DNA of 64,000 bases, taken from positions 62,001 through 126,000 of the forward strand of contig DAOUJG010000064.1 in NCBI GenBank assembly GCA_034423015.1. The letters run 5' to 3'. Within the stretch, counting starts at the first letter, position 1; each line of letters starts with the position of its first letter. Source of the stretch: JAGWBJ01 sp034423015 (GTDB lineage: Bacteria > Chloroflexota > Dehalococcoidia > Lucifugimonadales > JAGWBF01). Below, piece after piece: positions 32,461-40,909 of this stretch. Position numbers and translations under genes: made by a program. The notes under the pieces were generated by a model. It did not search any database. It worked only from the letters and a program-made list of their open reading frames with translations, and was not told the DNA's origin.

Positions 32461-33702
32461 CTACTTCTCCTTCAGCTCCCGAATGAGCTGCAGGTATTGC
32501 CTTGCGCTCTCGCTCCAGCTCCCCATGGACTCCACCCGCCGCCTGCCCTCCTCGCCCATCCGGACCCGCTCCTTCCCATCTCGAAGCAGGCGCAGAATCG
32601 CGCTTCCCACGGCGTCGGCATCTGCCGGGGGCACCAGGAGGCCAGTTTCGCCGTGGGCCACCGCCTCGGGGACGCCCATCACGTCGCATCCGACCACGGG
32701 CTTCCCGAAGGCCCCGGCCTCGGCGAACACCAGGCCGAACCCCTCTTCGGCCGACGGCATGGCGAACACATCGCAGGCGTCGTACAGTGCGAACTTTTCG
32801 GACTCTGAGACTCTCCCCAGGAACGTGACCGCGCCTCGCAAGCCGGGCGGCAGCACAGCTTCGACCGCGCGCTCCAGCTCGGCCCCGTACGGCCCGACGC
32901 CTGCCACGACGTAGCGGGCGTCGGCGTACTCGGCGAGGATTCGCGGCATGGCGCCGATGACCCACTGGACGCCCTTGTACTCGTCCAGCCTCGCGACCGT
33001 GAGGATCACGGGACGGTGACCGCTGGGATATCCGCGCTCGCTCAGGGAGCCCATCGCCTCCCTGGCCAGGGAGGCGTCTTCTCGCCAGGAGTCCACGGCG
33101 TCGACGTCGACGGCGTTGCGGATGACGGTGGTGCGGACCCGTTTCGAGCGTGCGAAATTGGTTACGTCGGCCTCTGTGGCCCTCGACACGCACACGTTCA
33201 ACCTTGGCGCTCGCAGATTGAGGTGCCAAAACCATTTGTGCCGGCGCCCAATGAAGCCCGGACCCATGTAGACGGGTAGGTGATGAACAATGTGGATAAC
33301 CGGGATGCGGGCCGCCTTGGCCACCAGCCAGCAGGCCGCGGTCAAAGACAGGGCATGATTGGCGACTATGTACTCGGCCCGCGTTCGGCACACCAAACGG
33401 TACAGATCCCACAGAAAGCGGAGCCGTCCGAACACCGCAGATGGACTGTTCCACCGCCCCGAACCCAAGGAACGGATATCTAGCCGTTTGATGGGATAGC
33501 CGCAGCTAGCCTCGAACCGCTCCATCTCCAGAGGTTCCGGGCACTGGATGTACGGGGTGGGATGCGGGCAGGGCATGGTGACGAAGGTGATGTCTTCGCC
33601 CAGTCTGGTCAGGTGTCTCGCTATCTGGTGGCCGTGCACTTCCCCTCCACCAATATGGCCGCCACACCGGTAGGCCACCATCAACCCGGTGCCCATGGAC
33701 AC
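32461..33702 (-). CDS. Glycosyltransferase family 4
   Basis: The product is 413 aa with a GT-B fold. Visible are VAYRCGGHIGGGEVHGHQIA at the acceptor side, INVCVSRATEADV-like (here LNVCVSRATEADVTNFA), ILTVARLDEYKGVQWV, and the E-x7-E element in EEGFGLVFAEAGAFGKPVVG. It is followed after 7 bp by the next glycosyltransferase gene. Base composition begins to fall within its 5' half toward the upstream genes. Confidence 0.9.
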   Translation of the reverse strand: MSMGTGLMVAYRCGGHIGGGEVHGHQIARHLTRLGEDITFVTMPCPHPTPYIQCPEPLEMERFEASCGYPIKRLDIRSLGSGRWNSPSAVFGRLRFLWDLYRLVCRTRAEYIVANHALSLTAACWLVAKAARIPVIHIVHHLPVYMGPGFIGRRHKWFWHLNLRAPRLNVCVSRATEADVTNFARSKRVRTTVIRNAVDVDAVDSWREDASLAREAMGSLSERGYPSGHRPVILTVARLDEYKGVQWVIGAMPRILAEYADARYVVAGVGPYGAELERAVEAVLPPGLRGAVTFLGRVSESEKFALYDACDVFAMPSAEEGFGLVFAEAGAFGKPVVGCDVMGVPEAVAHGETGLLVPPADADAVGSAILRLLRDGKERVRMGEEGRRRVESMGSWSESARQYLQLIRELKEK

Positions 33703-33746
33703 TCCTCTCTTGGACGCGGTAACACGACTAACCTACCCGTATGAGG

Positions 33747-34901
33747 TTATGCGAAGGACTCCATCACCTCGCGGGCGATGGACACGTGCTGGGCGATCGC
33801 GGGGGCGACGGCGAAATCTGCGGCCCTGGCCTTGAGGGCGGACGCGTCTGTGGGGTTGTCCAGGGCGTCGAGGATTGCGGCGGTCAACGCCTGCTCGTCG
33901 CCCACCGGCGTCAGCCGTCCCCACTTGCCCCCTTGCAGGATTTCGTCAGGCCCGCTGGGGCAGTCCGTGCTCACGACCGTCGTCCCGCAGGCCATGGCCT
34001 CGATCAGGACCGTCGGCAGCCCCTCCTGAGTGGACGATATGGCAAACACGTCTGCCTCGGCCATGTACGAGTAGGGGTTATCGACGAAGCCGGGGAAGTC
34101 CACCGCATCCGCGATACCCAGCTCGGCGGCCAGGGCCATCGTGCGTTCCCTTTCAGGACCCTGCCCCACGACGACAAGCCGAGTGCTTGGGCGGGAACGG
34201 GCTACCTGGGCGAAAGCCCGGACTAGGGTCGGGTGGTCCTTTGCCAGGACGAGGCGTCCCACTGTCAGCACGACGGATAGGTATGGATCCGCGAGCCAAG
34301 GGTGGCCCGAGGGTTCCGCCGCCTGGCGGCCGATACCGTCGTGGGTCACCGGGTTGAGGACCGTCCTCACCAGGTGGGCGGCCTTGGGAACGTTGCGCCT
34401 CAAATCCTCCGCCGCGCCCTCAGAGCAGGCGATGACGGCGTCTGCCGATGGTAGGAGGTGGTGCAGCAAGCGATACATGATCCGTGCCTTGAACCTGGGG
34501 GTCCTTCGTTCCAGGGAGTAGGTGGTATCCTGGCGGGCGATTACGGGGACCCGCCCGCGCATGAAGAAGCGGCGGGCAATGAGCGCGGGGACGACGGCGT
34601 TGGGTAAGGCTGCCAGAAGGACATGGGGCCGTTCACGCCTGAAGTATCGGACGAGGGGTACGGCCGTCAAAATGGTCCTGGGCGACCTATGAGCCCTCAG
34701 ATCGAGGACTCGGACACCCTGGGGCACCGATGTCAGAAACGAGCCTGTAGCCTGGGCCAGGAGCAGGTCGACGTCCCAGCCGTCCTGGACAAAGCCCTCC
34801 GCCAATAAGAGCATCAGCCGCTCCAGGCCGCCGCCTCCGGCCGTGGGCATGAACAAGGCTATCCTGGGAGAACGCCTGCATTGTCGGGCTGTGCTGGACA
34901 C
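33747..34901 (-). CDS. Glycosyltransferase family 4
   Basis: The product is 384 aa from GTG 34901. I chose this start because the epimerase stop lies 7 bp upstream and GCTGAGG is placed as a ribosome-binding site; a longer frame to 35021 would overlap the epimerase gene by over 100 bp. The protein begins RIALFMPTAGGGGLERLMLLLAEG after a short leader (key motif GGGGLERL), has VLTVGRLVLAKDHPTLVRAF and the E-x7-E donor motif in TQEGLPTVLIEAMACGTTVV, all typical of N-acetylgalactosamine-type GT4 enzymes. Specificity is unproven. Confidence 0.88.
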   Translation of the reverse strand: MSSTARQCRRSPRIALFMPTAGGGGLERLMLLLAEGFVQDGWDVDLLLAQATGSFLTSVPQGVRVLDLRAHRSPRTILTAVPLVRYFRRERPHVLLAALPNAVVPALIARRFFMRGRVPVIARQDTTYSLERRTPRFKARIMYRLLHHLLPSADAVIACSEGAAEDLRRNVPKAAHLVRTVLNPVTHDGIGRQAAEPSGHPWLADPYLSVVLTVGRLVLAKDHPTLVRAFAQVARSRPSTRLVVVGQGPERERTMALAAELGIADAVDFPGFVDNPYSYMAEADVFAISSTQEGLPTVLIEAMACGTTVVSTDCPSGPDEILQGGKWGRLTPVGDEQALTAAILDALDNPTDASALKARAADFAVAPAIAQHVSIAREVMESFA

Positions 34902-34908
34902 AACGTCC

Positions 34909-35877
34909 TCAGCTTCCTCTGTACGCTCGGAAAGACACAGAGGTGGGAAGGCCCGGGCCCTGCTCGCACACCCATGCGATGTAGTTTCTGATTCCCTGGG
35001 AGATGTCCACTTGCGGTTCATACCCCAAAAGCGTGCGAGCTAGAGTAATGTCACCAAAGCTGTGCCTGACATCTCCCTTGCGGGTTGGCTCGTGTTTGAT
35101 GCCCACATTCTTGCCCGTTGCCTCTCTCACCAGCGCGGCCAACTGGTTGACAGTCACTGGAACGCCGCTAGCGATGTTGAAGACTCCCCTTACTTCGTCG
35201 GCCTCGGCAGCCAGCAGATTGGCCCTGGCCACATCCAGCACGTGGACGAAGTCCCGTGTCTGCTCCCCGTCGTCGTAGATCACCAGAGGCTCGTTCCTCA
35301 ACGCTTGGGTCGCAAACAGGGCCGTCACACTCCCATAGGCGTCGTGTCGCTGATTCGGACCATAAACGTTGAAATAACGTAAGCAGATCACGTCCATGTC
35401 GTAGACCTTCGAGTAACACATGCAGTGCATCTCTGCAGCTAGCTTGCTGACCCCGTAAGGTGACTCGGGTTGCACGGGATGGTCTTCATCCATTGGGAGT
35501 CGTATCGCTTCACCATATACCGCAGTCGACGAAGAGTAGACTATCTTCTTCACACCCATCTTTCTGGCTGCCTCAAGCACCAGCAGGGTCCCCAGGACAT
35601 TCACTTCGGAATCCAGGATCGGCTCCTGGAAAGACCTGACTTGAGCCAGATGTGCTGCCATGTGAAACACCACGTCGACACCATCGATGGCTTCCTCAAC
35701 GGCTCGCGAGTCGCGAACATCACCCTCCATGAACTTCACTCCTGAAAGACCCGATAGGTTCTGCCGACGCCCTGAGGAGAGGTTGTCCAGCACCATCACG
35801 TCGTGAGAGTGCTCCAAGAGCAACTCGACGAGGTTCGATCCAATGAATCCGGCTCCGCCGGTTACCAGCGCCTTCAT
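34909..35877 (-). CDS. NAD-dependent epimerase (UDP-sugar 4-epimerase-like SDR)
   Basis: The product is 322 aa. It starts MKALVTGGAGFIGSNLVELL, then LDNLSSG, DVVFHMAAHLAQVRS, YSSSTAVYGEA and the catalytic YxxxK in SPYGVSKLAAE, then LRYFNVYGPNQR. This is the pattern of UDP-glucose/UDP-GlcNAc 4-epimerases. The gene is distinctly less GC-rich than most of the window (one 60-base line, 35521-35580, is 52% G+C) and is likely acquired or exchanged. It lies in the glycan operon between a GT2 and a GT4 gene. Confidence 0.9.
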   Translation of the reverse strand: MKALVTGGAGFIGSNLVELLLEHSHDVMVLDNLSSGRRQNLSGLSGVKFMEGDVRDSRAVEEAIDGVDVVFHMAAHLAQVRSFQEPILDSEVNVLGTLLVLEAARKMGVKKIVYSSSTAVYGEAIRLPMDEDHPVQPESPYGVSKLAAEMHCMCYSKVYDMDVICLRYFNVYGPNQRHDAYGSVTALFATQALRNEPLVIYDDGEQTRDFVHVLDVARANLLAAEADEVRGVFNIASGVPVTVNQLAALVREATGKNVGIKHEPTRKGDVRHSFGDITLARTLLGYEPQVDISQGIRNYIAWVCEQGPGLPTSVSFRAYRGS

Positions 35878-35907
35878 GTGGGTGTGTGTCCCTCCGAGGA
35901 CGGGTTG

Positions 35908-36849
35908 CTAGGGTGCCGAGGGTCTTGCCGTAGGACGGCTGACTTCGACCTGAGGTAGCCTCCCTGTGAAAACTTGGCCTAAGCCGACCGCGTTGCCAAG
36001 TGCCCTGAGTATTCGATTCGGGTCAGGCCCCGCTATGCCCCTGGCAAGATTCCCCATAAGGATGCCCAGAAGGGTCCAGGTGCACTTCAGTGACGATAAC
36101 TCAGGATTGCTTCGCACGAAATACACCTTATTGATGACCTGTACCTTGCCGCTGCGATAGCTATTCCTGAGACTCCCATTCGGCTCCCTGTGCCGCACTG
36201 TGGCGTTGGCGATCACGTAGAGCTTGTATCGCTTGCCTACACCGTAGCTAAAGTACAGGTCTTCACCCAGCCCGCTTCCCAAGAACCACTCATTGAACGA
36301 ATGCTCCCTGAATACGTTCTTTCTCCACACGGTAGCTCCGCCGACCAGCCACTGCGACCTCTGGTCCTCCTTGGCGTTAATGATCGGCGAGTTGTAGCCC
36401 GAGGAGGCCACAATGCCGAACCTGCGATTGTCCATGAGGAAGATACGCTGCGCCCACGATGTGGCGGGGGGCCGACCAAGTATGTTGAAGGAGGCCCCTC
36501 CAACATCCGCTCCCGCCCCCTGCCAGAACTCCAGCATGGCTTCCATGGCGCCGTCCTCGAGCTCGATGTCATCGTCTAGGCAGGCTATCAGGTTCGTCGA
36601 CGGATGCACCGCCCGCACTCCGGCGTTCTTCTGTCTAGTCAGACCCGGGGGACGTATTTCCATGTACTTGATGGGAAGGTCTTGGAAGTCCGCCAACGTC
36701 GTCTCTAGGCCGCCATCTCCACCGTTGACTACGACGATCTCATCGGGCCAACAACACTGACACCGGATGGAGTCCAGGAGACGACATATCTGCTCAGGTC
36801 GGTCCCTGGTAGGGATCACCACGGCTATTCTGTTAGCCAATCGAGACAC
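35908..36849 (-). CDS. Glycosyltransferase family 2
   Basis: The product is 313 aa with a GT-A fold: IAVVIPTRDRPEQICRLLDS, IVVVNGGDGG, the QKNAGV element and the metal-binding LDDDIELEDG. A WLVGGATVWRKNVF segment and the late ELYFSYG-like GEDLYFSYGVG follow. It has no obvious membrane segments, so it acts at the cytoplasmic face. Like the epimerase next to it, it is relatively AT-rich. It is divergent from nothing and continues the leftward glycan operon, 66 bp downstream of the ABC exporter. Confidence 0.87.
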   Translation of the reverse strand: MSRLANRIAVVIPTRDRPEQICRLLDSIRCQCCWPDEIVVVNGGDGGLETTLADFQDLPIKYMEIRPPGLTRQKNAGVRAVHPSTNLIACLDDDIELEDGAMEAMLEFWQGAGADVGGASFNILGRPPATSWAQRIFLMDNRRFGIVASSGYNSPIINAKEDQRSQWLVGGATVWRKNVFREHSFNEWFLGSGLGEDLYFSYGVGKRYKLYVIANATVRHREPNGSLRNSYRSGKVQVINKVYFVRSNPELSSLKCTWTLLGILMGNLARGIAGPDPNRILRALGNAVGLGQVFTGRLPQVEVSRPTARPSAP

Positions 36850-36915
36850 TGCTACGCTCTGACCAGGCTATGCAAAGGTCTCCCATCAGGAGAAAAGGGA
36901 CTCGGATCTGTCCCT

Positions 36916-38709
36916 CTACGTCGACGCCACCAGGCGCGAGTAGTGCCCCTCCCGCTCCAGCAGCTCCTCGTGGCTTCCCTCCTCGATCACCTCGCCCTGG
37001 TCCAGGACGATGATCTTGTCGGCGTACCGGATGGTGGACAGGCGGTGGGCGATGATGATCACCGTGCGGTCCCGGGACACGCTGTAGATCGCCTCCTGCA
37101 CCAGCCTCTCCGACGCCGTATCCAGGGAGCTGGTCGCTTCGTCGAAGATCAGTATCTCCGGCGAGCTCAGCACCGCCCGGGCTATGGCCACGCGCTGCTG
37201 CTGCCCCCCCGAGAGCTTCATCCCCCGGTCCCCGATGACGGTGTCGTAGCCCTGGGGCAGCTCCTGGATGAACCCGTGGGCGTTGGCGGTCTTGGCCGCC
37301 TGGACGACGGACTCGGCGGAGTGGCCTTTCCTGCCGAAGACGATGTTGTCGGCCACGCTGGAGTTGTGGATGAAAGGGTCCTGGCTCACCAACCCTATGC
37401 TGCCCAGCCACGCGCTCTGCTTCAGCTCCGCCAGGGGCACGCCGTCCACGGTCACCCTGCCCCCGTCGGGCTGGAACAGGTCCAGGACCAGGTTGACAAG
37501 GGTGGTCTTGCCCGCTCCCGAGGGTCCGACCACCGCCGTCACCTTGCCCTTCTCGAACACCAGGTCCACGCCCCTCATCAGCGGCTCCCTTCCCCGGTGG
37601 GCGAAGGAGACGTCCTCGAAGGCGATGCCCCGCTCCAGTCGGTCCAGGACCACCGTCCCGTCGGGCCTCTTGGGGACCAGGCTGGTGACCGCCAGGTGTG
37701 CCCGGTCCACGTCGGGCAGCAGCCCCATGATCTCCATGCGCAGGCGTCCAAAGGAGGTCAGGGCCGGCAGCATCTGCACAAGCGCTATGCCGAAGACCCC
37801 CAGCTTGGGCAGGAGGCCGGCCAGGTCGCCGGGGCTGAGGGCCCTGATGGCCAGGACGAATCCCAGCATCACCACGACGGCGGAGACCTCCATCAGGGGC
37901 CTGGGTATGGCCATCCAGGCCATGAGCCTGCCGTGGGCCTCGGCGTGGTCCCTGGCCTGCCGGTCGAAGCGTCCCGCCCATTGGCGGGTGACGCCCAGGG
38001 CTATGATCTGGCGGATGCCGCTGATGAGCTCGTTGGCGATGACGTTCTGCTCGGCCCCCGCGTCGGCCCTCCTGCGGCCCAGGTTGAATGACACGGTCCG
38101 GGACAGGTGGTGGATCAGCAGGTAGTAGAGGAGCCCAAGACAGACGAAGGGCAGAAACCCCATGGGGAATATGAGCCCCAGTATGACGGCTATCGTCACC
38201 ACCCTCAGCAGGAAGGCCGTCATCTGGGGTCCCCTCAGGAGCAGCAGGCCCACCGCCACCGGCGCCGTCAGGCTGTTGTAGAGCAACGTCCCCTGCCGGT
38301 TGTCCAGGAAGAATTGGTACTGCCCCGAGGCGTACCGGTCCATTATCTCGCTCTGCACGCCGTACAGCACCTTGCCGCTGGTGTAGGCGGTGAGCGCCTC
38401 CAGCGCCACGGAGAAGAGGGTCTTGGCAACGAAGAGGGCCATCAGCAGCACCGAGGCGGCGACCAGCGGGTCCGAGAGGGGCACCAGACCGGCCATGTCG
38501 TGGACGAACCCCAGGAGGCTGCCCGTCTCCTCCTCGGGGCCGCCCAGGAGCGACGAGAACACTGGGAGGAATGCGGCTACGCTGAGGCTCTCCAGCACCG
38601 AGGTGGTCAGGATCAGCGCCAGGATCGATCCCGTGAGCAGCTTGTAGCGCCCCAGGAAGTAGAGGACCGCGGTGTACTGCGGGCCGCTAGCGTCGGCTCT
38701 TTTGCTCAT
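36916..38709 (-). CDS. ABC exporter with fused membrane and ATPase domains (MsbA/flippase-like)
   Basis: The product is 597 aa: an N-terminal membrane domain of about six helices (residues 1 to about 330) and a C-terminal ATPase domain with Walker A GPSGAGKT, signature LSGGQQQR, Walker B ILIFDEATSSLD and the switch histidine in IIAHRLST. Such half-transporters act as homodimers and flip lipids or lipid-linked glycans. Its place in a glycosyltransferase operon suggests it exports lipid-linked oligosaccharide, as PglK does. ATG 38709 is chosen; GTG 38715, two codons upstream, is also possible. Confidence 0.9.
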   Translation of the reverse strand: MSKRADASGPQYTAVLYFLGRYKLLTGSILALILTTSVLESLSVAAFLPVFSSLLGGPEEETGSLLGFVHDMAGLVPLSDPLVAASVLLMALFVAKTLFSVALEALTAYTSGKVLYGVQSEIMDRYASGQYQFFLDNRQGTLLYNSLTAPVAVGLLLLRGPQMTAFLLRVVTIAVILGLIFPMGFLPFVCLGLLYYLLIHHLSRTVSFNLGRRRADAGAEQNVIANELISGIRQIIALGVTRQWAGRFDRQARDHAEAHGRLMAWMAIPRPLMEVSAVVVMLGFVLAIRALSPGDLAGLLPKLGVFGIALVQMLPALTSFGRLRMEIMGLLPDVDRAHLAVTSLVPKRPDGTVVLDRLERGIAFEDVSFAHRGREPLMRGVDLVFEKGKVTAVVGPSGAGKTTLVNLVLDLFQPDGGRVTVDGVPLAELKQSAWLGSIGLVSQDPFIHNSSVADNIVFGRKGHSAESVVQAAKTANAHGFIQELPQGYDTVIGDRGMKLSGGQQQRVAIARAVLSSPEILIFDEATSSLDTASERLVQEAIYSVSRDRTVIIIAHRLSTIRYADKIIVLDQGEVIEEGSHEELLEREGHYSRLVAST

Positions 38710-38785
38710 TGCCACGAACCTACCGGCATAACGGCGCTTTCAGCCCCCGGCGCGCCGGTCACCGCCGGCAGTGGGGTTGTGTCTC

Positions 38786-39448
38786 TCACCCCGTACCCTT
38801 CTCCGGCGCTGCGCCCGTGGTCGACAGGATGATCTCCGCCGCGGCGGGCAGGTCCGGGGCGGACAGCGCGCCCCGGTGCTGTCTCGCGGCGCCGCCGCCC
38901 ACGCGGATGCCGCGGACCCCGGCGGCCCGGGCCGCGTCCATGTCCCCCTGGCGGTCCCCCACCATGAACGACCGGGACATGTCCACCCCCCAGCGGGCGC
39001 CCGCCGTCACCAGCATCCCGGGCTGGGGCTTGCGGCACCCGCACTGCACGTCGTAGGCGGGCAGCGCCGCGCCCGGGCGGTGGGGGCAGTAGCAGATCCC
39101 ATCCAGGAAGGCGCCCCGGGAGTAGAGGCGCCCGGCCATCTCCCGGTGGACCTCCAGCAGGCCGTCCTCGGTGATCAGGCCCATCCCCACCGCCGCCTGG
39201 TTGGTGGCCACGATGACCAGGTACCGCTCCTGGAGTCGGGCCACCGCCTCGGGGACGCCGGGCAGGACGCGTAGCTGGTCGGGGTGGGTCACGTTGCCCA
39301 CCTCCTCGACGATCACGCCGTCCCGGTCCAGGAACACCGCGGGGCGGGAGGGCCCTGGGCCGGGCCGCACGGGCCGGCCGCCGTCGGGATAGGAGGGGAG
39401 GTGGATGTTGCCCTCCAGGCGGACCATTCCGGAGAGGAGTTTCACCAC
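38786..39448 (-). CDS. HAD-IIIA phosphatase, GmhB-like (heptose 1,7-bisphosphate 7-phosphatase or histidinol phosphatase type)
   Basis: The product is 220 aa. The HAD nucleophile motif is FLDRDGVIVEE, motif II is in VIVATNQAAVGMGL, the zinc-binding loop is CYCPHRPG...CGCRKPQPGM, and the last motif is MVGDRQGDMDAARAAG. The zinc loop separates GmhB/HisB-N enzymes from other HADs. The start is GTG 39448, with AGGTGA before it. It is the first glycan-biosynthetic gene after the antiterminator gene, so heptose activation for the surface glycan is plausible, but gmhA/gmhC are not seen in the window. Confidence 0.85.
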   Translation of the reverse strand: MVKLLSGMVRLEGNIHLPSYPDGGRPVRPGPGPSRPAVFLDRDGVIVEEVGNVTHPDQLRVLPGVPEAVARLQERYLVIVATNQAAVGMGLITEDGLLEVHREMAGRLYSRGAFLDGICYCPHRPGAALPAYDVQCGCRKPQPGMLVTAGARWGVDMSRSFMVGDRQGDMDAARAAGVRGIRVGGGAARQHRGALSAPDLPAAAEIILSTTGAAPEKGTG

Positions 39449-39539
39449 GTCACCTGGCGCCCTGGGCGGTCATGATCCTCCCGGCAGGCACGTCCCGCGC
39501 GGGTCTGTTGGCAGCGGTCTTGGGCAGTGCTCCGCCCAT

Positions 39540-39563
39540 CGCCTCGCCTGTGCCGTCGAGGCG
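39540..39563 (-). promoter_or_regulatory. Hairpin in the leader between the NusG paralogue and the first glycan gene
   Basis: CGCCTCG (39540-39546) pairs with CGAGGCG (39557-39563) across 10 nt. It lies in the 205-bp untranslated stretch directly downstream of the NusG-like gene. A 10-bp self-complementary CCCGCGCGGG is at 39494-39503. These are candidates for the nucleic-acid element an RfaH/LoaP-like factor recognises. No copy of the enteric ops sequence GGCGGTAG is present. Confidence 0.4.
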
Positions 39564-39653
39564 CGTGCCTGGGGTCTCCCATCCATTGCCCGTACCCATA
39601 GGCTCAATTGGAACAACGGCCCGTCGCCGCCGCGAGTATCCGTGGCCGGTGTC

Positions 39654-40220
39654 CTAGGCCCCGGCCCCTGCGCCGCCGGGCGCCATCCTGCCGTATCCCG
39701 CAACCCAGCCCGGGGCCGTCCCCGATCGGGTCGACACCTCCAGGTCCGTTGGGTCCAGGGTGGTCGGCAGCCGCCTGCCCAGCCAGTTGAGGAACACCTC
39801 GCACCGGTCCCTGGAGGGAAGGTACCTCCTGAACAGGGCGTCAAGGCCCGCGAGGGGCCCCGACCTGACGTGGAGCCGATCGCCCTTGCGGAAGACCTGC
39901 CCGTAGCCGCCCTGGTTCCATGCCAGCACCCGCGACCGCACCTCCTCCACGGCGTCGTCGCCAATGGGGGACGGCCTCTCCTGCGCTGGCAGGAAGTAGG
40001 TGACGCCGGGGGTCCACATCGCCCGGGCCCAGCCCTGGGGGTCGTCGCTGCTCACCCGGCAGAAGACGTAGCCGGGGAAGAGCTCCTCCCACGCCGTCAG
40101 GCCTCTCTTTACCACGGCGATCCGGGGGTTGTACACCTCGCAGCCCCACCGGCGCATGTGCTTCTCAACCAGCGCCGACCGGTTTCGTTTCACCCTGGCA
40201 ACGTACCAGTCATGGGGCAT
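39654..40220 (-). CDS. NusG-family transcription elongation/antitermination factor (RfaH/LoaP-like)
   Basis: The product is 188 aa. The N-terminal NGN domain is recognised by HDWYVARVKRNRSALVEKH, WEELFPGYVFCRV and TPGVTYFL; the KOW motif lies in FRKGDRLHVRSGPLAGLDAL at about residues 108-130, followed by a basic linker and a short tail. NusG paralogues of this kind ride on RNA polymerase and allow read-through of long polysaccharide operons. Its gene overlaps the upstream regulator gene by 11 bp and stands at the head of the leftward glycan locus, so this role is strongly suggested by position. Confidence 0.88.
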   Translation of the reverse strand: MPHDWYVARVKRNRSALVEKHMRRWGCEVYNPRIAVVKRGLTAWEELFPGYVFCRVSSDDPQGWARAMWTPGVTYFLPAQERPSPIGDDAVEEVRSRVLAWNQGGYGQVFRKGDRLHVRSGPLAGLDALFRRYLPSRDRCEVFLNWLGRRLPTTLDPTDLEVSTRSGTAPGWVAGYGRMAPGGAGAGA

Positions 40221-40824
40221 TGGAGTCCTCCGTGGCCCCGGGCAGCAGGGCGACGATCCTGTCTTGCGGGATGCCCAGGGTTCGTAGACGGCCCCGCTTC
40301 TCCTCCACGCCCTCCAGCGCGGCGATGATCACCCGGTCGTGGTCCGTGGGGGGCGATGCCTCCACGTCCCGCACGTGGGCGCCCAGGAACTTGCCGTTGG
40401 CCGGGGCGGAGGCGCTGTAGACGTCGATCTCCTCGATGCCGGCCTCCCTGAGCGCCAGGTAGACCAGCTCCGCCAGCTCCCCCGTCCCGAATATCGCCAC
40501 CCGGGACTCGGCGTGCAGCTCCAGGGGGGCCAGCTCCTGCCGGAGGGTCTGGCGAATGGTCTGGTAGTGGCCCAGGAACCTCTGGATGTAGGAGACGGTG
40601 AGCTGGACCTTGCGGGTAAACCCCCTGGGCGTCAGGGCGTACAGCCGCCGTTTCCATCTGGCGCGGGTGACGCGGATGTACCCCTTCTGGACCAGGTTGC
40701 GCACCAGCGCGTTGGTCAGCCCCAGCGCGATCCCCAGCCTGCGGGACAGGTCCCGCTGGGTCACGTCGGGAGCGTCGTACACCTCGGTCAGGAGCCTTAG
40801 CTGCCGGTAGGTCGACGTGTCCAT
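40210..40824 (-). CDS. MarR-EPS-type winged-helix regulator fused to a Rossmann domain
   Basis: The product is 204 aa. Residues 5-75 form a winged helix (YRQLRLLTEVYDAPDVTQRDL, LVQKGYIRVTRARWKRRLYALTPRGF pattern) like the EPS-associated MarR family; a helical linker follows to about 100. Residues 107-197 look like a nucleotide-binding Rossmann fold: VAIFGTGELAELVYLALREAG (glycine motif G113-T-G-E-L-A-E) and DRVIIAA. I infer a ligand-sensing repressor controlling the locus. I chose ATG 40824; ATG 40854 is upstream but would lie at the predicted transcript start. It is coupled to the NusG-like gene. Confidence 0.82.
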   Translation of the reverse strand: MDTSTYRQLRLLTEVYDAPDVTQRDLSRRLGIALGLTNALVRNLVQKGYIRVTRARWKRRLYALTPRGFTRKVQLTVSYIQRFLGHYQTIRQTLRQELAPLELHAESRVAIFGTGELAELVYLALREAGIEEIDVYSASAPANGKFLGAHVRDVEASPPTDHDRVIIAALEGVEEKRGRLRTLGIPQDRIVALLPGATEDSNAP

Positions 40825-40835
40825 CGGGTCGTGGT

Positions 40836-40850
40836 GTTCACTTCGTGAAC
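40836..40850. promoter_or_regulatory. Palindrome next to the regulator start (candidate operator 1)
   Basis: GTTCAC-TTC-GTGAAC is a perfect inverted repeat with 6-bp arms. It lies just upstream of the regulator's ATG, about where transcription from the predicted promoter would begin, which is a usual place for autorepression. Confidence 0.55.
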
Positions 40851-40862
40851 GCATCGCCCTGA

Positions 40863-40893
40863 CATTAAGGCACCCCCGGGGGCCGGATGTCAA
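40863..40893 (-). promoter_or_regulatory. Promoter for the regulator-antiterminator-glycan operon
   Basis: On the minus strand, TTGACA (40893-40888) and TTAATG (40868-40863) are separated by 19 nt. The -35 is perfect, the -10 weak and the spacer long, which would suit a regulated promoter. The start of transcription would fall near 40855. Confidence 0.5.
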
Positions 40894-40909
40894 GGGTCTC
40901 GGTTCGGAT

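Noticed and set aside
39449..39653. Enteric RfaH ops element downstream of the NusG-like gene
   Set aside because: I looked for GGCGGTAG on the minus strand and found none; only generic hairpins are present.
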